NCBI GenBank assembly: GCA_902702965.1
Contig: CACRXP010000727.1
Span: 255,480 to 319,479, forward strand
Source: Spirometra erinaceieuropaei
Lineage: Eukaryota > Platyhelminthes > Cestoda > Diphyllobothriidea > Diphyllobothriidae
Length of the DNA stretch: 64,000 nt
Reading direction: 5' to 3'
Positions 1-13,900 of the stretch are shown here, in pieces. The notes under the pieces are model-generated. The model saw only the letters and a program-made list of their open reading frames with translations. It was not told the origin of the DNA and searched no databases. Within the stretch, counting starts at the first letter, position 1; the number at the start of each line of letters is the position of its first letter. The position numbers and the translations under genes were made by a program.

Positions 1-180
1 TCAAGAGCCCACAAGCTATGGGCTCCGGTCAGGAATTCTGACGACCCCCTGAAAGCATGACGGAATAGGGACGTTCTGTTGTGTTTTGGAATTCTGGTCG
101 ATGAACGCGCCTCTAGATGTTTTTGTACTTTTAACCATGAATGATGGCAGAGGCGACCAAAATTATTTTAACCAATGACG

Positions 181-241
181 GTGGTGGTGGTGGTGATGGT
201 GGTGGTGGTGGTGGTGGTGGTGGTGGTGGTGGTGGTGGTGG
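181..241. repeat. (GGT)n microsatellite
   Basis: Sixty-one bases of GGT units with one GAT interruption. It creates an apparent poly-Gly reading frame that is not a gene. Confidence 0.95.
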
Positions 242-2804
242 ATGGGGGCGGCGACGACAACAATATCGCAAATGGGGAGGGCATGTAGTTACGCTGATCA
301 ATAAACGGCGATTGCTTTACAATCCGGTGAGAGACCTACGAAAAAGTTCAAGAATAGAGCGGGACACACCAAATGTGCTTTTCGACGTAGGTAAATATTT
401 AGTGCCATAATCGGCTAGCTGCCCAGCACTTTTACAACGGATTGGAGCTTTTTCAAAGAGAATAAACGACCCCGCATGAAGGGCTAAACGTTGCAAAATA
501 AAGAACAATTACCCTCATTTTTAATGGTTTTTCCTCCGCTTCCTCACTAGAACACTGAATTGCGTCATCTTGTGCTGCTGCCTGAAGTTTAATAGAAAAT
601 ATGTTACAACGGTCAAGCGGGAAAATGACAGCAGACGCCCAAGTGAGAACGTCACACCCGTCATTGTAATAGGAATGAAGATGTGATTATGTATTTGCAA
701 AAAGAGAAGCCCTAAAGTTTTATGTACCCCTAAACAAACCCTTGAAGAGAATTCTGCGCGAATACAATAAAGGAAAGGCATGATGCAAATAAACAATTTT
801 GTCCAAACAGGCGTCGGTTAAAACCTGAGGTTCGGTAGCAGAGGATACTGCGTTCCCGGCCTTGGCAGTGATGCGTGAAAAATCAACGCACAGGTCAGAT
901 TATGGAGGCAGTTGGAGACGACTGATGCAAAACCCGGAACCAGGGATCCTACAGCTCTCTGCTTCGTACAGTCCACTCCATACTCAGGGAGGGAACAATG
1001 CGGAAAAGGAATATTCGACACAGTGACTGCATTTAACATCATCGACAATTCTCTGAGACAAAGTTCGGCCGGACGTTGTCGGGTTTAGCCCCTTCTTGGC
1101 CTAGCCGAGTGCAGTAGACATAAAATGGACAATATCCGATAAACGGAAGATGCCTGTCCTACAGTAAGAGTCTGTCTCGAACCAAACACATAGCGATCAT
1201 GTCCATTTCTCTGCATGGTGACCGAGTAGAAGAGGAAGTAAAGAAATTGGGAGGAAATAGAAACACTGCAGACGTGGCAATTGGGATGAATTCCCCAATG
1301 GAGGAAACAAACCTATGAAGAGACACCATGGCATTCCACCCAGAACCTTTATTGGCTACGGCAACAAATGGGTCAACATGCGCGCCTATCAATGACTTAC
1401 GTCTGAGGACCAAAAGAAGGTCCCTCCAGTACCATGAAATGAGACCTATGGTGCAACCATCACGCACTATCCAGCTGACTGCCAGACGATGTCTGAAAAC
1501 AAAATCTACTTTTCGCAAAGCGGAATTAATAGAAACCAAAAAGCACTTCACCTACCTTCAAAACAGACACAAATCAAAAGTATTTCAAAGAACAGTTGGC
1601 GGACATACGTCTACTTCCGATGAATTCTCGTCAGGCCAGTGCATTTATATCTGAACGGGATACAAGCCAACTATGGGAATGCTTAGAAAAACCCATTAAG
1701 GTTCGTTTTAATCGAACACATGCTCGCCAACTAACCTTCTGAATACTCCCATGGGAAGTTTCGTAACCCTAAAACAAATTAAACCCAGCTACATGGTGCA
1801 CCGATTACCCGCGGTTGCATGATAAAACTGCTCCTGACGGCATGCTATATGGCGTCTAATATAACTCTGGCTGCTTAATTATGCTTTCGCCCGTCAATAG
1901 AATTTAACGAGCCTAGACTAGAGCAGTTGAAACAGGGTTTGACCAGATTTTTAAGTGAGCACTAAGCTGCTACGCCGCTATAGTTGACAGTACTCACGTA
2001 AGCATCTACATACATATTATGACCGAACCCCAAATGTCTCATACCAGTGGCATTTTTCCAAATTCTTCCAATAACTGTTTAGTAAAGTATAAAACGCCAT
2101 GATTTTTCATTTTGTTTCCCATCTAGGAAGTACTACACAATGACCTCGCCGAGTAAGGTAAAAGCTCTGGAGATTCTGGAAATGCCCGTAAAATGACGGC
2201 GTACTAACTTAAGGTCTTGTCCAGAGGCTTAACTGAAGACTGGTGCTTCTTGGCGGTGTTATCAGTTGTGGATGAAATCTATTAAATAAATACTCCTTTA
2301 CGAAACGAAGATATACTCCGGAATCAGAACAGATAAAATGGGAAAATATCCATGCAAACACACTAAACCCATTTCCCACGGGTACCTTGTAGGAGATTAT
2401 GTTTTATCGAAACCTATCTCGGGAGCTTCTCCTCTTATTGCGCTCATAACTGGTCATCACTTGTGATTGATTTCTCCATTATATCAATTTCCAACTCCAG
2501 TACGCCTTAACAGAGCCGAAAGTAAGACAGCCTGAATCGTCACGTTCCACAATCGTGCTCGCAGCTGCAGTGGTAGCAGCCGGCAATTATCATGACTGAG
2601 TATTTTGCACAACGCATCAGCCGCATGAACGCACCGCCAAAATTATCCACTTTTCGCTCACAGAAGAGCGATTGGCCAAATCAGAAGTGTTCCGCACCAA
2701 CCACGTGGACTGCAACTCAACTATTGTAAACGTATCGCCTCCACCTGCCCGCGGGCATTGGACGGAAAAAAGACAAGGATAGACTAAAAATCCACCTTCA
2801 GGAG
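242..2804. other. No gene recognised
   Basis: Short open frames on both strands overlap each other and show no domain, splice-consistent exon or repeat that I recognise. A 108-aa plus frame and a 130-aa minus frame lie across each other at 1159-1654, typical of chance frames. Probably intergenic sequence downstream of AIFM1. Confidence 0.5.
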
Positions 2805-2960
2805 GGTGTAGCAACACGGACGACATGGATTTGCGAAGCTCGATGAATGCAAACTAACAGGTCGCGAGTTCGAGCCTCGGGTGTGCCCCACTTCGGGGTT
2901 GGGTATGACTGGCTGACACCAGTCTCCCTTGTCTTTGTCGATAATATCATTCTGAATGCA
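2805..2960 (+). repeat. tRNA-derived SINE, copy 1 (5' eroded)
   Basis: The box B part ACTAACAGGTCGCGAGTTCG and body GGGGTTGGGTATGACTGGCT and CCAGTCTCCCTTGTCTTTGT match copy 3. The upstream box A part is barely recognisable and the stretch GACGGATAATAAGCCAGAAATGACC is deleted. Confidence 0.7.
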
Positions 2961-4007
2961 AGCGTGACAAAACGGAGTGCGGAGACGCCGGGCGCCAGAA
3001 CAAGCTGTGGCTGCGAAGCGCCGAATTGCATGCCCACCCATTTTCCGAGCGAGCCGCACCTGCTGCCGAGAGACAAATCCGTTGAAGTGACGAACTGCTA
3101 TTCGCATTCCGCAAGACTTAGCACTCAAACTGGTTTATGCAAGTTTCCGGAGGCAGCAGCAGTTTAAATAAGCGAGAATAAGATAATTTAAGCACGCTCA
3201 TCCCATTACACAGACGGAATAAGTGAACGCGGAGGTCTAGGAACCTAATTTGGTCCAATGCCGTCGCAGGTTTTAAGTCCCTTTAACCAGCGTACGTAAG
3301 ACGGTGAATTTCTAAATACCCCTCCCCCACATTTATGAGATTGGCAGATTTCCTAGAAAAAGATGTTATCTGACTGACTATCTGATATGTTCGGTCAAAA
3401 GCAAAAGCACCCTCTCGTGTGACCACGACAACAGGCTGAATGAGGAGGTTCCGAAAGCCAGTAAATTAACAGCAAGGTAACCAGAATTAGGCACGCATGA
3501 GCCTGTCCAGGTTAGATAACAAAAGCCCTCCAAGACAGACAGACAGATAGCGTACAGTGGAAGCGGTCTAACACAAAGCAGGCTGACGCAGTCTCTTTGC
3601 GACAGATCGCAACGTTTTTTCCTCACGATGATTTTGCCCGATTTACCCAGCCCACAACCTGGACGGTTCTGAAGTTGGGAGGCGGGATTTGCATCTGTAT
3701 ATGAATGTGCATTAGAGTCGCACGACAGTCGCCACTAGACCACCAGTGACTGCTGACGGCCCAACAACAAGGCTCAAAATATGCATAAGAAAGTAGACGT
3801 GCTAACTTCGATAAAAAGCAAAAGTTGAGGCTTGATAGCACAAGTCCAAATGGGGGTCAAAGAGAAGACAGGCTTGTCGAACCGCGTGATTTTACTCTCT
3901 ATGTGCACGCACTGGAATATAAAACTGTGTACAAAAGAGATGGCTTGTAGATATGTTTCCAGAAAACTAAAGATTGGCGGGGGCACAGTGAGGGTGTTAT
4001 GTATGGA
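2961..4007. other. AIFM1 3' flank, nothing recognised
   Basis: No AATAAA was seen on the minus strand near the AIFM1 stop, so the transcript end is unknown. No protein or repeat match was recognised. Confidence 0.45.
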
Positions 4008-4916
4008 CTAAGGCGAACTAGTCACTGGTTCATTCGGCTTATGAAGCTTCTTAGGGGTTTCAACTTCTCTATCGGATGATTGGCCGAGTTCCGCCTTCTG
4101 ATCAACCTTATCACTTGCTGAAGGTTGTTCACTTGTTGGAGTTGCTGTTGCCAACTTCTCCTGCAGCTCAGCATTCTTCGCCTCTGTAAAGGCCCTCAAT
4201 TCGGCATAACTCTCCGCAATCTCCCCAGCCAGATCGAACTGGCGTGCCAGGGCGGTAAGTTGGGTCATCTCATCCACACCAGCCGAGGTCTGGATTATAA
4301 TTTGATCCTGCAGCAGTTTGCGTGCAAAATTAAGGCGACTAGGCGCGGCATACTCCTTGTCCGTGTAGAGGTCGTCGGGTAAGTTCCATAACAAAACGCC
4401 GACCAGCCTACGCTCTCTGGGAGTTAGGTAGAAAACCACTGCGGGGGATGTGGGTGCCTCTTTAACGGCTTTGTCGTCGCCACCACCACCACTAGCAGGA
4501 GTCTCAAGACGGAAGGTACGGGTAAGGAGGTTACGCGAGTCAATTAGTCCCACAGCGTCCCAGGTGGCTCCGGTACCGAGACTGCACCAGAAGGAGGGTT
4601 GGTACTGATGGGCCAGAGGACGGGGATCGTAGGTTTTCGAAGCGGGCATGAGTTCAGTGTCAAGTGTCCTGCTGCTGCTGCCGCGGCAGGCGGAGGCCAT
4701 GTTCAGACCAGCCAGACTGCCTGTCTCCTCGGCGAAGTTCAGGTGGCCGGACTGCTGGCGACAGCGCAGGCTAGGGTCCCAGTATGACGCCGCATCACCC
4801 GCCACGTAAACATCCGCCCGCGCTTCCAACTCAGCGTTAACCGAAAAACCGCCATTGGAGGGATCCAGCTCGAGACCCGCACTTTCTGCCAGTTCAGTTC
4901 GCGGTTCGGCACCAAC
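4008..4916 (-). CDS. AIFM1: AIFM1 exon 6: FAD loop, C-terminal domain and extended tail
   Basis: The acceptor is CTTATAG before 4916; stop TAG is at 4008-4010. It starts VGAEPRTELAESAGLELD and reaches ADVYVAGDAASYWDP, the FAD-contacting aspartate motif of AIF. The histidine-rich stretch that follows in vertebrate AIF is replaced by QQSGHLNFAEETG. The C-terminal domain is clear from FWCSLGTGATWDAVGLIDS and VVFYLTPRERRLVGVLLWNL to ARQFDLA, close to the last residues of human AIF. About 70 more residues follow, with a short Glu/Ala-rich helix and then a charged Ser/Thr/Pro tail. No clear AATAAA was found just downstream. Confidence 0.92.
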   Translation of the reverse strand, partial: VGAEPRTELAESAGLELDPSNGGFSVNAELEARADVYVAGDAASYWDPSLRCRQQSGHLNFAEETGSLAGLNMASACRGSSSRTLDTELMPASKTYDPRPLAHQYQPSFWCSLGTGATWDAVGLIDSRNLLTRTFRLETPASGGGGDDKAVKEAPTSPAVVFYLTPRERRLVGVLLWNLPDDLYTDKEYAAPSRLNFARKLLQDQIIIQTSAGVDEMTQLTALARQFDLAGEIAESYAELRAFTEAKNAELQEKLATATPTSEQPSASDKVDQKAELGQSSDREVETPKKLHKPNEPVTSSP

Positions 4917-7900
4917 CTATAAGAGGGAAAGCTGCAAGTTTATTTCACCCAATACTATATACAGAGTGGTAATTTTAGCCACATAACCTAAACGTTCGGC
5001 CTGAAACCCCAGAGCAACAGCACTCTCTCGACTGTAAAGGACACCAACTAGACATAAAGTGTGGTAATAAAAGGAAATTCTCCATTAGTCGGTGACAGAT
5101 GAGAATGTTGAGACGGAAGAGCAGTAATATGTATAAGAGTCCGCGTCCATCCCGTGGCCATGGACCTACTGGTGACTACGCGCAGTCTTGATGCACTGTT
5201 TCCTTTGACTGGCGCATCTCACTAATCTGAGCGGGCTGCTAGATGGGGTCCACCTGCTGGCACCGCAAAACCCATAGCCATATATCCTAACTGTCCTCCT
5301 TGACAAAAAAATAACAAGTCTACCGGGGTCCAGTATGAAAGTGACGAACCAGCAACTTGTGAGTCGTTTACTCAAACTAAAAAGACCAGTTAGGTCTAAA
5401 GAATCGAGCTGACAGCCACAGTTCGAAGGAGAGCTCAAAATTTCCCGTTGACATTTTTATGTTCTAATATCAGCGGCACTGTATATGCCGCAAGTATGTT
5501 CCTGCCTGAAGGTCTTGAAGCGAAAAGACAGCAGTCTCAGGAGTTTACAGGTGTATCCCAGCATAACGGAAGTTATTACACAGATTGTGGCTCTGCAAGG
5601 TAATCATCCGTTATCTAGGTAGGGTAGAAATTTCTGAAAGGCTATTGTGTAAATATAAGATTCCCGGCAACCATCAGCGAGTCAACCTAGGCAGCAACCA
5701 CGTGCATTTACTTAAACTATAGCACATGGACATCAGAAGAAAAACGTGAAAGAAGATGAAAAATACTCAGTGAAACTCGTACAAGAAAGCGCGAAATGTG
5801 AACTATTCTAGGTAGATGAAGCATCAGAATTTCAATTAAACTGTAAGACGAATACCAGGGCAAAACTTGCACTACCTAAAAAAGAGTTTGTTCAAAGTTT
5901 TGGGTGAATGGTGTACATTAAAAGTGATTCACTGCATCTGTATTGCACCTTGAGGCCAAATCTAGTGTCCGGAGGATGTCCCCTAATCCGACCAACGAAA
6001 GTCCACCCTACAGAGGTATTCCCGATCGAAACCAATAGGGCAACGAAGCCGTGACTCCACGGTGGAGTGTTAGACCACTTAAAGCTCAATGGCCAAGGAT
6101 CGCGGGTTCGAACCTCAGATCTCTAAACCTGGGGTTGGTTGTAGTTAGCTGATGATGGCCACTCCAGTCTCCCTTGTCTTGACAGTACTCCTCAGCACAT
6201 ACTACTAGTCGCTATGTGACTGTCTGAGAGGGCTCTGGATTGAGCCCAAGGGCACAACGGGACGAGCATTTGCCGTAACCCGACTGCTAACGCCCATCCC
6301 ATAATGTTTAGATGGCCAAAAAACCATCGTTACAATCGGCAACCACTTTGACGAACCTTTTCAAGCCGTGTTCCGTTACCTGCGCCCCACCGGTTACTTT
6401 AGACAAGTCACTGGGAACTTACCGCACAGACAATGTGATCAACAAGCACAGATTCCTCCACCAGACCAGTACCATGAGGGTTTCTTTTGTGGATAGTTAG
6501 ACGCAGCTGGCCGTCAGTGGGAGACCCTTTGGGGTCCGCTAGAGCTGCCCGTACAACGTCAGCCTCGGTGACAACCCGCACACCCTTCTGTCCCTCAAAA
6601 CGTGTCACCGAGGAGGCGAGGCTGGGCGGCAGTAGGTTTCGCAGGGGAGCATCTTCGCGAACAAAGTGGATGACGGAAAATTTGTCCGAGTTGACGACTT
6701 TTGCTCCCTTTGGCGCCATTGCCTTACCCGCAATGCTGACGGCCAACTCCGAACCAAGGGGCCCTCCACCAATAACAGCGATGGTCCCACCAGTCGCATG
6801 AAGCTTATCGGATACAGCTTGTAGTTTGCTGAAAAAAGTACAAAAATTGACTATAATCAGGCAGAAGCTTTGAAATAGGACAGATGCTGATTCGCGGCAG
6901 GCCAGCCAAGCTAAATTCTGAGGCGCTGTAGGAAAAGCCCTTGCCCCACCAAATACCGCGGATTTGGAAAACAGTACGCTGTACAACAAACAAGAAGCCC
7001 GAAACCAGCTTAAAAGACAAATTTATCAGAGATATGGGGGAACGTCCGACAAGAACGGATGTACAGACGGCTGAAATGGAGCCATTCCTCACAGTGCCAT
7101 TTCGAGGCGACCAGGCCAGCGAACTTTTAAAGCGTAGCTTAAACTCTGCTATTGCACGCACGTGCCCAGTTGCCGAGATAGGACTAATTTTCTCGGCCAC
7201 TCCGCTCCTGAACGCCCTCAGTCCTCTCCTCTGAAACTACTTTTTATTGGCTGTTTTCAGCTGTCGTTGTCCTACCGTAACAAACTTATATTACTGTACA
7301 GGCCTACTGGCGAATAATAGAAGATGTATTGTCATCGAATGTAACTTCTTCAATTAAAATACACTGCACTGCCGTCCGATGCAGTATTCACTGGAGCTTT
7401 GTAGCGTGGAATCGTCAGTGTCTGCCCCTCCTGAACATATTTGGGCAAAAAAACGTAGTTTCTCGTGTCAAGAGGGTCTCTCAAATGTGATCTGTGTGAT
7501 ACACGTCGAGTCCGAAATTTCCAGGAGCTGAGGAGAAAATGCGAGTCCCCGGTGCTTGTGGCAAAGACGAACATGTGATCACCGAAAGTCATTATAAATG
7601 CATCTGGGCATCATTCTGACTCCACTTTATCCGGCTGTACTTTACCGGTAGCAGGACCTATCAGCGATATAGTTCAAAATATTGCTTAAGGACTTGACCA
7701 TTTCAAAGTAATGAAATTGATTTTGGGAAAAAAGAACCCAGTAGTAGAGGCGCGTAAGGATGATGGATGGTTTCTGGTCCCTCTGGAAGTCTCGCAGTGA
7801 GCACATCCCCACGACTGCATTACCTGTTAGACCACCGAACTCCTATTGTAACTAGGAGTGGCATTACCGAGTTATCGCTTATTCGACATGTACCTATTAC

Positions 7901-10900
7901 TTGTTTTAATACGTCCACTTGACTTGCGTGCAAAGTTAATACCGATAGGGAGGCGGTTTCTCTCCTAGGAGTGGTGAAATCGAAGAACTAGCTGCTTGAA
8001 ACAACATCGATTTCGGGACCACTGCAAGACTAAGTCGACGTAACAGTGTTGACAAGGCTGATGATTGTCGATGCATGTTTTGCTGAGCAGCTTTGCCTAT
8101 TCTGAAGAACTTTGATGGCGAAAACAGAAAGAAGCTGCAAGAAGAGACGTAACCAGACGATGATATGGATTAGGGGTGAAAGACCCAACTCTGTCTCTGA
8201 ACAGATTTCGGACAATACTTCTGCCTAACTGAAGAAGTATGAAGCTACCGAAAGTTCGGCCGAAATGATTCGAAGGATATAATCAAACAGAGGACGTTCG
8301 CACAGTGCTTCTATTCATGAACATTTTTGTTACCAGGTAACCCTGCAGACACACCTCCCTACTTCACCAACTTCTTCCTAATTGGTTTCAGAACCAATTT
8401 GCACGCAAATCATCGCTGTGCAACAAGTGAGTCGCCAGTTTGTGCCAGGGGCCTTTACGACCTTTACAATACTGTGAGAGTAGTGTTGGTGGAGGGACTA
8501 GCAGGTTCAATTATGTTGACTGTGATCGGTTCATGACTAGCGAATCTGATGTCTTTCAAACAATTCGGAGTAATTTAGGAGAGGAAATTTCACACGGTGC
8601 AGCCAACATCAAGTTAAAGACCCCCTAGCAGAAAACCAGCAATATATGAGAAAAGAAAATATTCAAGCAGATGCAACGAGCAACTGCGGTGGTGTCTGAG
8701 CAGGTGTTTTAAACCACCCAGCGGGCAATAATTCTCACCGGTAATCGCGTAGATTTCTAAAGTACGTAATTCGTTCGTGTTTAGTAAGGTCGGTGCCGGT
8801 AAGGGAACACCGTTCCAGCTCCGGAATTCGTTTGGGACCTGAGCCTGTGGCAATGAGGCAGCAGTCGTATGTGACCGACTGTCCGCTAGCTAATGTGACG
8901 CGATGTTGGTCTGGATCGAGGGCGGTGACACGGTCGTTGCGGAGAAGGGCCACACCACCTGAGTCGGCCTCATTGAGCCTACAATGTGAAAAAGATGGAG
9001 AACTGAGGGGAACACATCCTGGTAGGTAAAAAGAAACAAGTTTTCTTCGTTGAAAATTACATCCCCCCCTCCTTCCTACTTTCCTTGGCATGGATTGGAA
9101 AACGCATCAGACAAAGAAGCGAAAAATTCCACTGGATTACGTAAATGACCCATGACAAGATTGTCAGGGAGTTCTATTAGACCGGACACAATTCATCCGG
9201 CCAAGAAATTGGACATTCTGTACAAACTATCTTAACTTGACGTTAGCGAAAAACTTTTACGCTGACTAGGAAGTTTTGCATGTGGGAGAGAACAAAGGGT
9301 CACTCTTGTAAGATGTGCCAGACACCGTTCTCCGATCAATTCCTTTCACTTAACACTAATTATCTAGAGGATGGCGTCAGGCCAACGCGGCACTTCTTCC
9401 GAATGAATCAAAGTTATAGAAGAATACTTGGGACGAAGAAGACAAAGCCACTTTACGAAGAGCAATCAATAGCCTGCGTGACTGAAGTGAGAAGTGGCGC
9501 ATGAAGGTAGAAACATCTAAATGCATTGTGTAGCAGGTGGACAACAGCTCTCCGACAATACCTCCTCGGTGAAAAATGTCAATACATCTAAATGCATTGT
9601 GTAGCAGGTGGACAACAGCTCTCCGACAATACCTCCTCGGTGAAAAATTTCAAAGCCCAAAAAAACTGAGTATTACGATACAAGACGACCTAAGCTGTAG
9701 ATTACATTTCTCGAAGGTGGCGGCACGCGCGACAGCGACATTGAGAATCATATTAAATACTTTGATACCTGGATGCAAACCTGTTAGGAAAATGTCTGGA
9801 GTTCTCATTCTTTCGCAACTGAAGTAGGCCACGTAAGCCCCGCAGCCACACAAATTCTAGGGGTTCAGAGGCGCCAAAAACCGATGGCTGGCTAAGGTTT
9901 GTTGAATATCTGCAAAGGCTGTCTCTACTGAAGTTTCCGTGACCACTTTGTTGTCACATATTCCCATGTAACCTTCTGCAGTCATTCTTCGACCTTGGAT
10001 TTTACAATTTCGTCCCTACGCAACCCAGTTCAGGCCGATTTTCACAAACCTTTAAGACACGCCTCTTCCAAAGAAGCGAAAACTTTCCCGCCTTTTGCCT
10101 CTATGAGGGTCGCATAATTGAAGAACGCTCTGACGCAGCAGGCCACAAGCAATCAGTTAGCTCGGCACCTGGAAGACTTACCAGTCCCGGACGTCAGCGC
10201 CACGACCGGCTTCCACAAGTGAAAATCCACATCGACCTGGATCCCCCGCCCTCCCTCGCAGAAACCATTCGCGCCATGCAACAACTCTCGACCAGAAAGC
10301 CTCAGGCTCCGATGCGATTCCGGCTGAAATCTACAAGCAGGGCAGCCAACGATAATGGATCATCTCACGGCACTCTTAGAGATGTGGCGACAGCGACAGG
10401 TCCCTCAGGACTTCAAGGACGCGACCATCCATCTCTACGAGCACAAAGACCACCAGAAACTCGGTGGTAACCACAGAAGCATCCTGCTACTCAACATCGC
10501 TGGGAAGATCTTCGCCCGCATTTTCCTCAATCGTCTCGACGGCCACCTCGGGCAAAGAATACTGTCAAAAGGTCAATAAGACTTCCGACGGCACCGCGAG
10601 ACCCCCGACAGTCTGTGTCGCTTGCAACCTACAATAAAAGTGCCAGGGGATGCTGATCTCCCTCTGCACTACCTTCCTGGACTTGGAAAAAGTCTTTGAC
10701 AGAGTGAATCACGAGAGACTGTAGAAAATCATGCAGAAATTCTGCTGTCCTGGGCACTTCACACACATGGTACGTCGGCTCCATGACTGTATGATGGCGG
10801 GCGTCACGGATGACGGCGCAATCTCCGAGGCATTTTCAGGAACCAATGGATTGAGGCTGAGCTGTGTACTCGCCACCACCCTCTTCAGGCTCACGTTCTC

Positions 10901-13900
10901 AGCCATGATGATGGACGATGAGCGTGATGGGCGCCCTGGGATACGCACCTAAACAGCAGGCATATGAAGGCCATACCGCGAGTACTTACGAATACAGTCC
11001 ACGATCTGCTCTTCGCCGACGACTGTGCACTCCACACTACGACCGAAGATAACATGCAACAGATCATGGACCTCTTCACCTCCGGCTGCGTTCACTTCGG
11101 ACTGAACACCAATACGGACAAAACGGTGGTCATGCACCAGCCGATACCGAACCCTGAATACAACACTCCTCGACTCACAGTCAACGGCACCCAACTGCGA
11201 ACCGTGGACAACTTCGTCCATCTAGGAAATACACTTTTACGCAGCACAGACATCGACGATGAGGTTGCCGATCGCCTATCCAAAGCCAACCAAGCCTTCG
11301 CCCGGCTACAGAACTCCGTACGGAATCGTCACAGCCTTCAAATGAGCACCGATGTCATGATTATGGGCGACTTTGACGCACCCAATATCGACTACAATCT
11401 GAATTCTTTCCCAGGCCCAGAATAAAACTTCCACCATGGCCTCTAACAGGCAGTGCCAAGATAACACCTCACTCAACACCTCTCATCTCGAACCAGACTA
11501 AGTGAAGGACAACTAGCCAACCGCTAGCACCTTCTACTAGCAAATGCACCTGACCGCATCGATGTCGTAAACTGTCTACCCCCTTTCGGAAAAGGCGATC
11601 ACGTAGTCCTAAAGTGGGAGTATTCTCTCTTCTCTATACCTGATCAAAGCATCACGGTCAGATGCAACACATGGCGTGGAGATTGCAACCAAATGCAAAT
11701 CGACATGTGCCGTGTAGACTGCAAAGCAGTATTCACAGGCTGTGTTCTCCCGGACTGGTTGGAATTTAAAGCCTTATTTCACGGACTTATCACAAGATAC
11801 TGTCTAGATCGAAAAAGAAGATCACCAGCAGACCCCGATGGCTAAAGACGATACTAAAGGGAAAAGTAAACCGCAAGCAAAAGCTGTGAAAAATTTATCT
11901 CAGTGAGAAGACTGTCGAATCTATGAATAACTACAAGGGGCGGAGAAATAGGGTAGGGGGTCTTGTTCATAAAACCCGGCAAGACTTCAAGAGTAGCCTC
12001 TTAAACTATGCAGGAGAAAACCCAAAGCTTTTCTACAACTACCTAGGGTAATGCACCCCCAATAGTGATCCCATCCCCATGTTAAAAACGAATGATGGAG
12101 TTGAAATTTGTAAGAACAACGAAAAGGGTGAGCATCTATCTAAGTTCTTTCAGTCATTTTTTGCGAGAGAAGCCGATTGGCCAGCTGGTAAATATATTGT
12201 GGATGAGGTCCCGATAATTGACTCAGTGGTCTTCACAAGAGATATTGTTCTATAGGAACCACTGAAACTGAAGGAAGCAACATCGCCAGGTCCTGATGAA
12301 ATACCAGAAAGTTGGTGAAGGATTTAGCTGGTAGAATCAGCAGAACCCCCATGTTTTCTCTTCCAGGCCGTCCTCGATGCAGACAGATTGTCATCTGAAT
12401 GGGAGGCGGTGTGGATTTCAGCGATATATAAAAGTGGCAGCCGTGCTCCGCAAAAAACTACCGACCGGCAAGCATCACCTCCATTTGTTACAAAATTACA
12501 GAGCCAATTATCAAACGCGAACCGATGCAGCTTTTAGAGCAACACCATCTTCTCTTTGACGACCAGCATGGACTCCGCATAGGAAGGTCCCGCTTGACCA
12601 ATTTACTCTGCTGCCTAGACCGCCGGAAATGTGGTGCATGTAGCCTGCATAAACTGCAAGAAGGCCTTCGACAGTGTGCCGCAACAACGTCTCCTATGCA
12701 AGCTCAGCCGCATAGGGATGAGAGGCGAGCTTTTGAGGTGAATAGTAGACTCCTTGATTAGTCATTTTTCGTCTTGGTGATTAACAATCGGCGAAGGTGG
12801 CGATTGACAGCGTAGTTCCTTAGGGCCCGTTCTTGGCCCTATCCTCTTCCTCGTATACATTGACGTGTGCATCCGTGGATGGGACTGCGGCAGCGTCATG
12901 TTTGTTGAAGACATATAGCTTTGGAACGTCATCCACAACGAGGACGATGAAGAAAACCTACAGGCAAACTTGAACCGACTCCAGCAATGGTCAAACCACT
13001 GGCTTCTCCCAATGGCGACATTCTGCGAATCAGCAGCAACAGCTCTGTGCACTGGATGACATGCTATCTAAATCACACATCACAACCAGAGGTAGAGATT
13101 CAGGAGGATCTAGGTGTGCAGAACACAACCTCGTTAAATCCAGCATTCCACTGCTTGAATGTAGCTAAATCCGCAATGCCAGGCTTATATCTCCTCAGGA
13201 GGGCATTTGCGAAGTTTACGAAGTGTGCTTTGGTAAGGTCTCCGGAATGTTTGTGCGACCACAGTTGCAATTTTCCATTCAGGCCTGAGGACCGTGGACT
13301 GTGAAAGATCGCAGCACCCTCGAAAAGTCCAACGACGGGCAACCAAGCTTGTCAGCGGCCAAAGCAACCTGCCTTACGAAACTTGACTGTCCAATCCTCA
13401 CCACTTTCCCCTGGACTACAGGCAGCTACGTGGCGACTTAATTCGAGCGTTTTGTATGCCGCGGGACCAGGATTGTTGCCCCGCATCTGGCGACTTATTT
13501 GAGCTGGTCACTCCTACTGGCTTGAGAGGGCATTCTCTTAAACAACGTGTGACTAGAATAAAACTGGACGCAAGGAGGTTCTTCTTCAGGCAGGGAGTGA
13601 TTAAGACCAGGTATGCTCTGCCTATGGATGTCATCACCTCCACATGTGTGGACACATTTAAGAGGACGTTTGACCGGTGTGAGGATACGTACCACCAAGC
13701 CATCTGGAACTGACAAATTCCTCCCCTTGTGGCACCCCTGAATGTTATACGTTACCAAATACGCTACTTACTACGTTTCAGTAACCCTAGTGTACAATTG
13801 TTTCGTTCTTTGCCCTCCACCATATGCCTACGTGCGATCCGATGAATTCTAAATGAAGTTTAAGTGTTCGTATCCGTACTATTTGGCTAACTTTAGCGGT

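Noticed and set aside
141..410. 89-aa frame with a long poly-Gly run
   Set aside because: Produced by the GGT microsatellite at 181-241; no splice sites or conserved sequence around it.
1159..1654. 108-aa plus and 130-aa minus frames
   Set aside because: They overlap on opposite strands without domain, codon-bias signal or splice context.
2816..2900. Possible tRNA gene near 2860
   Set aside because: Same SINE family; only the box B part is preserved.
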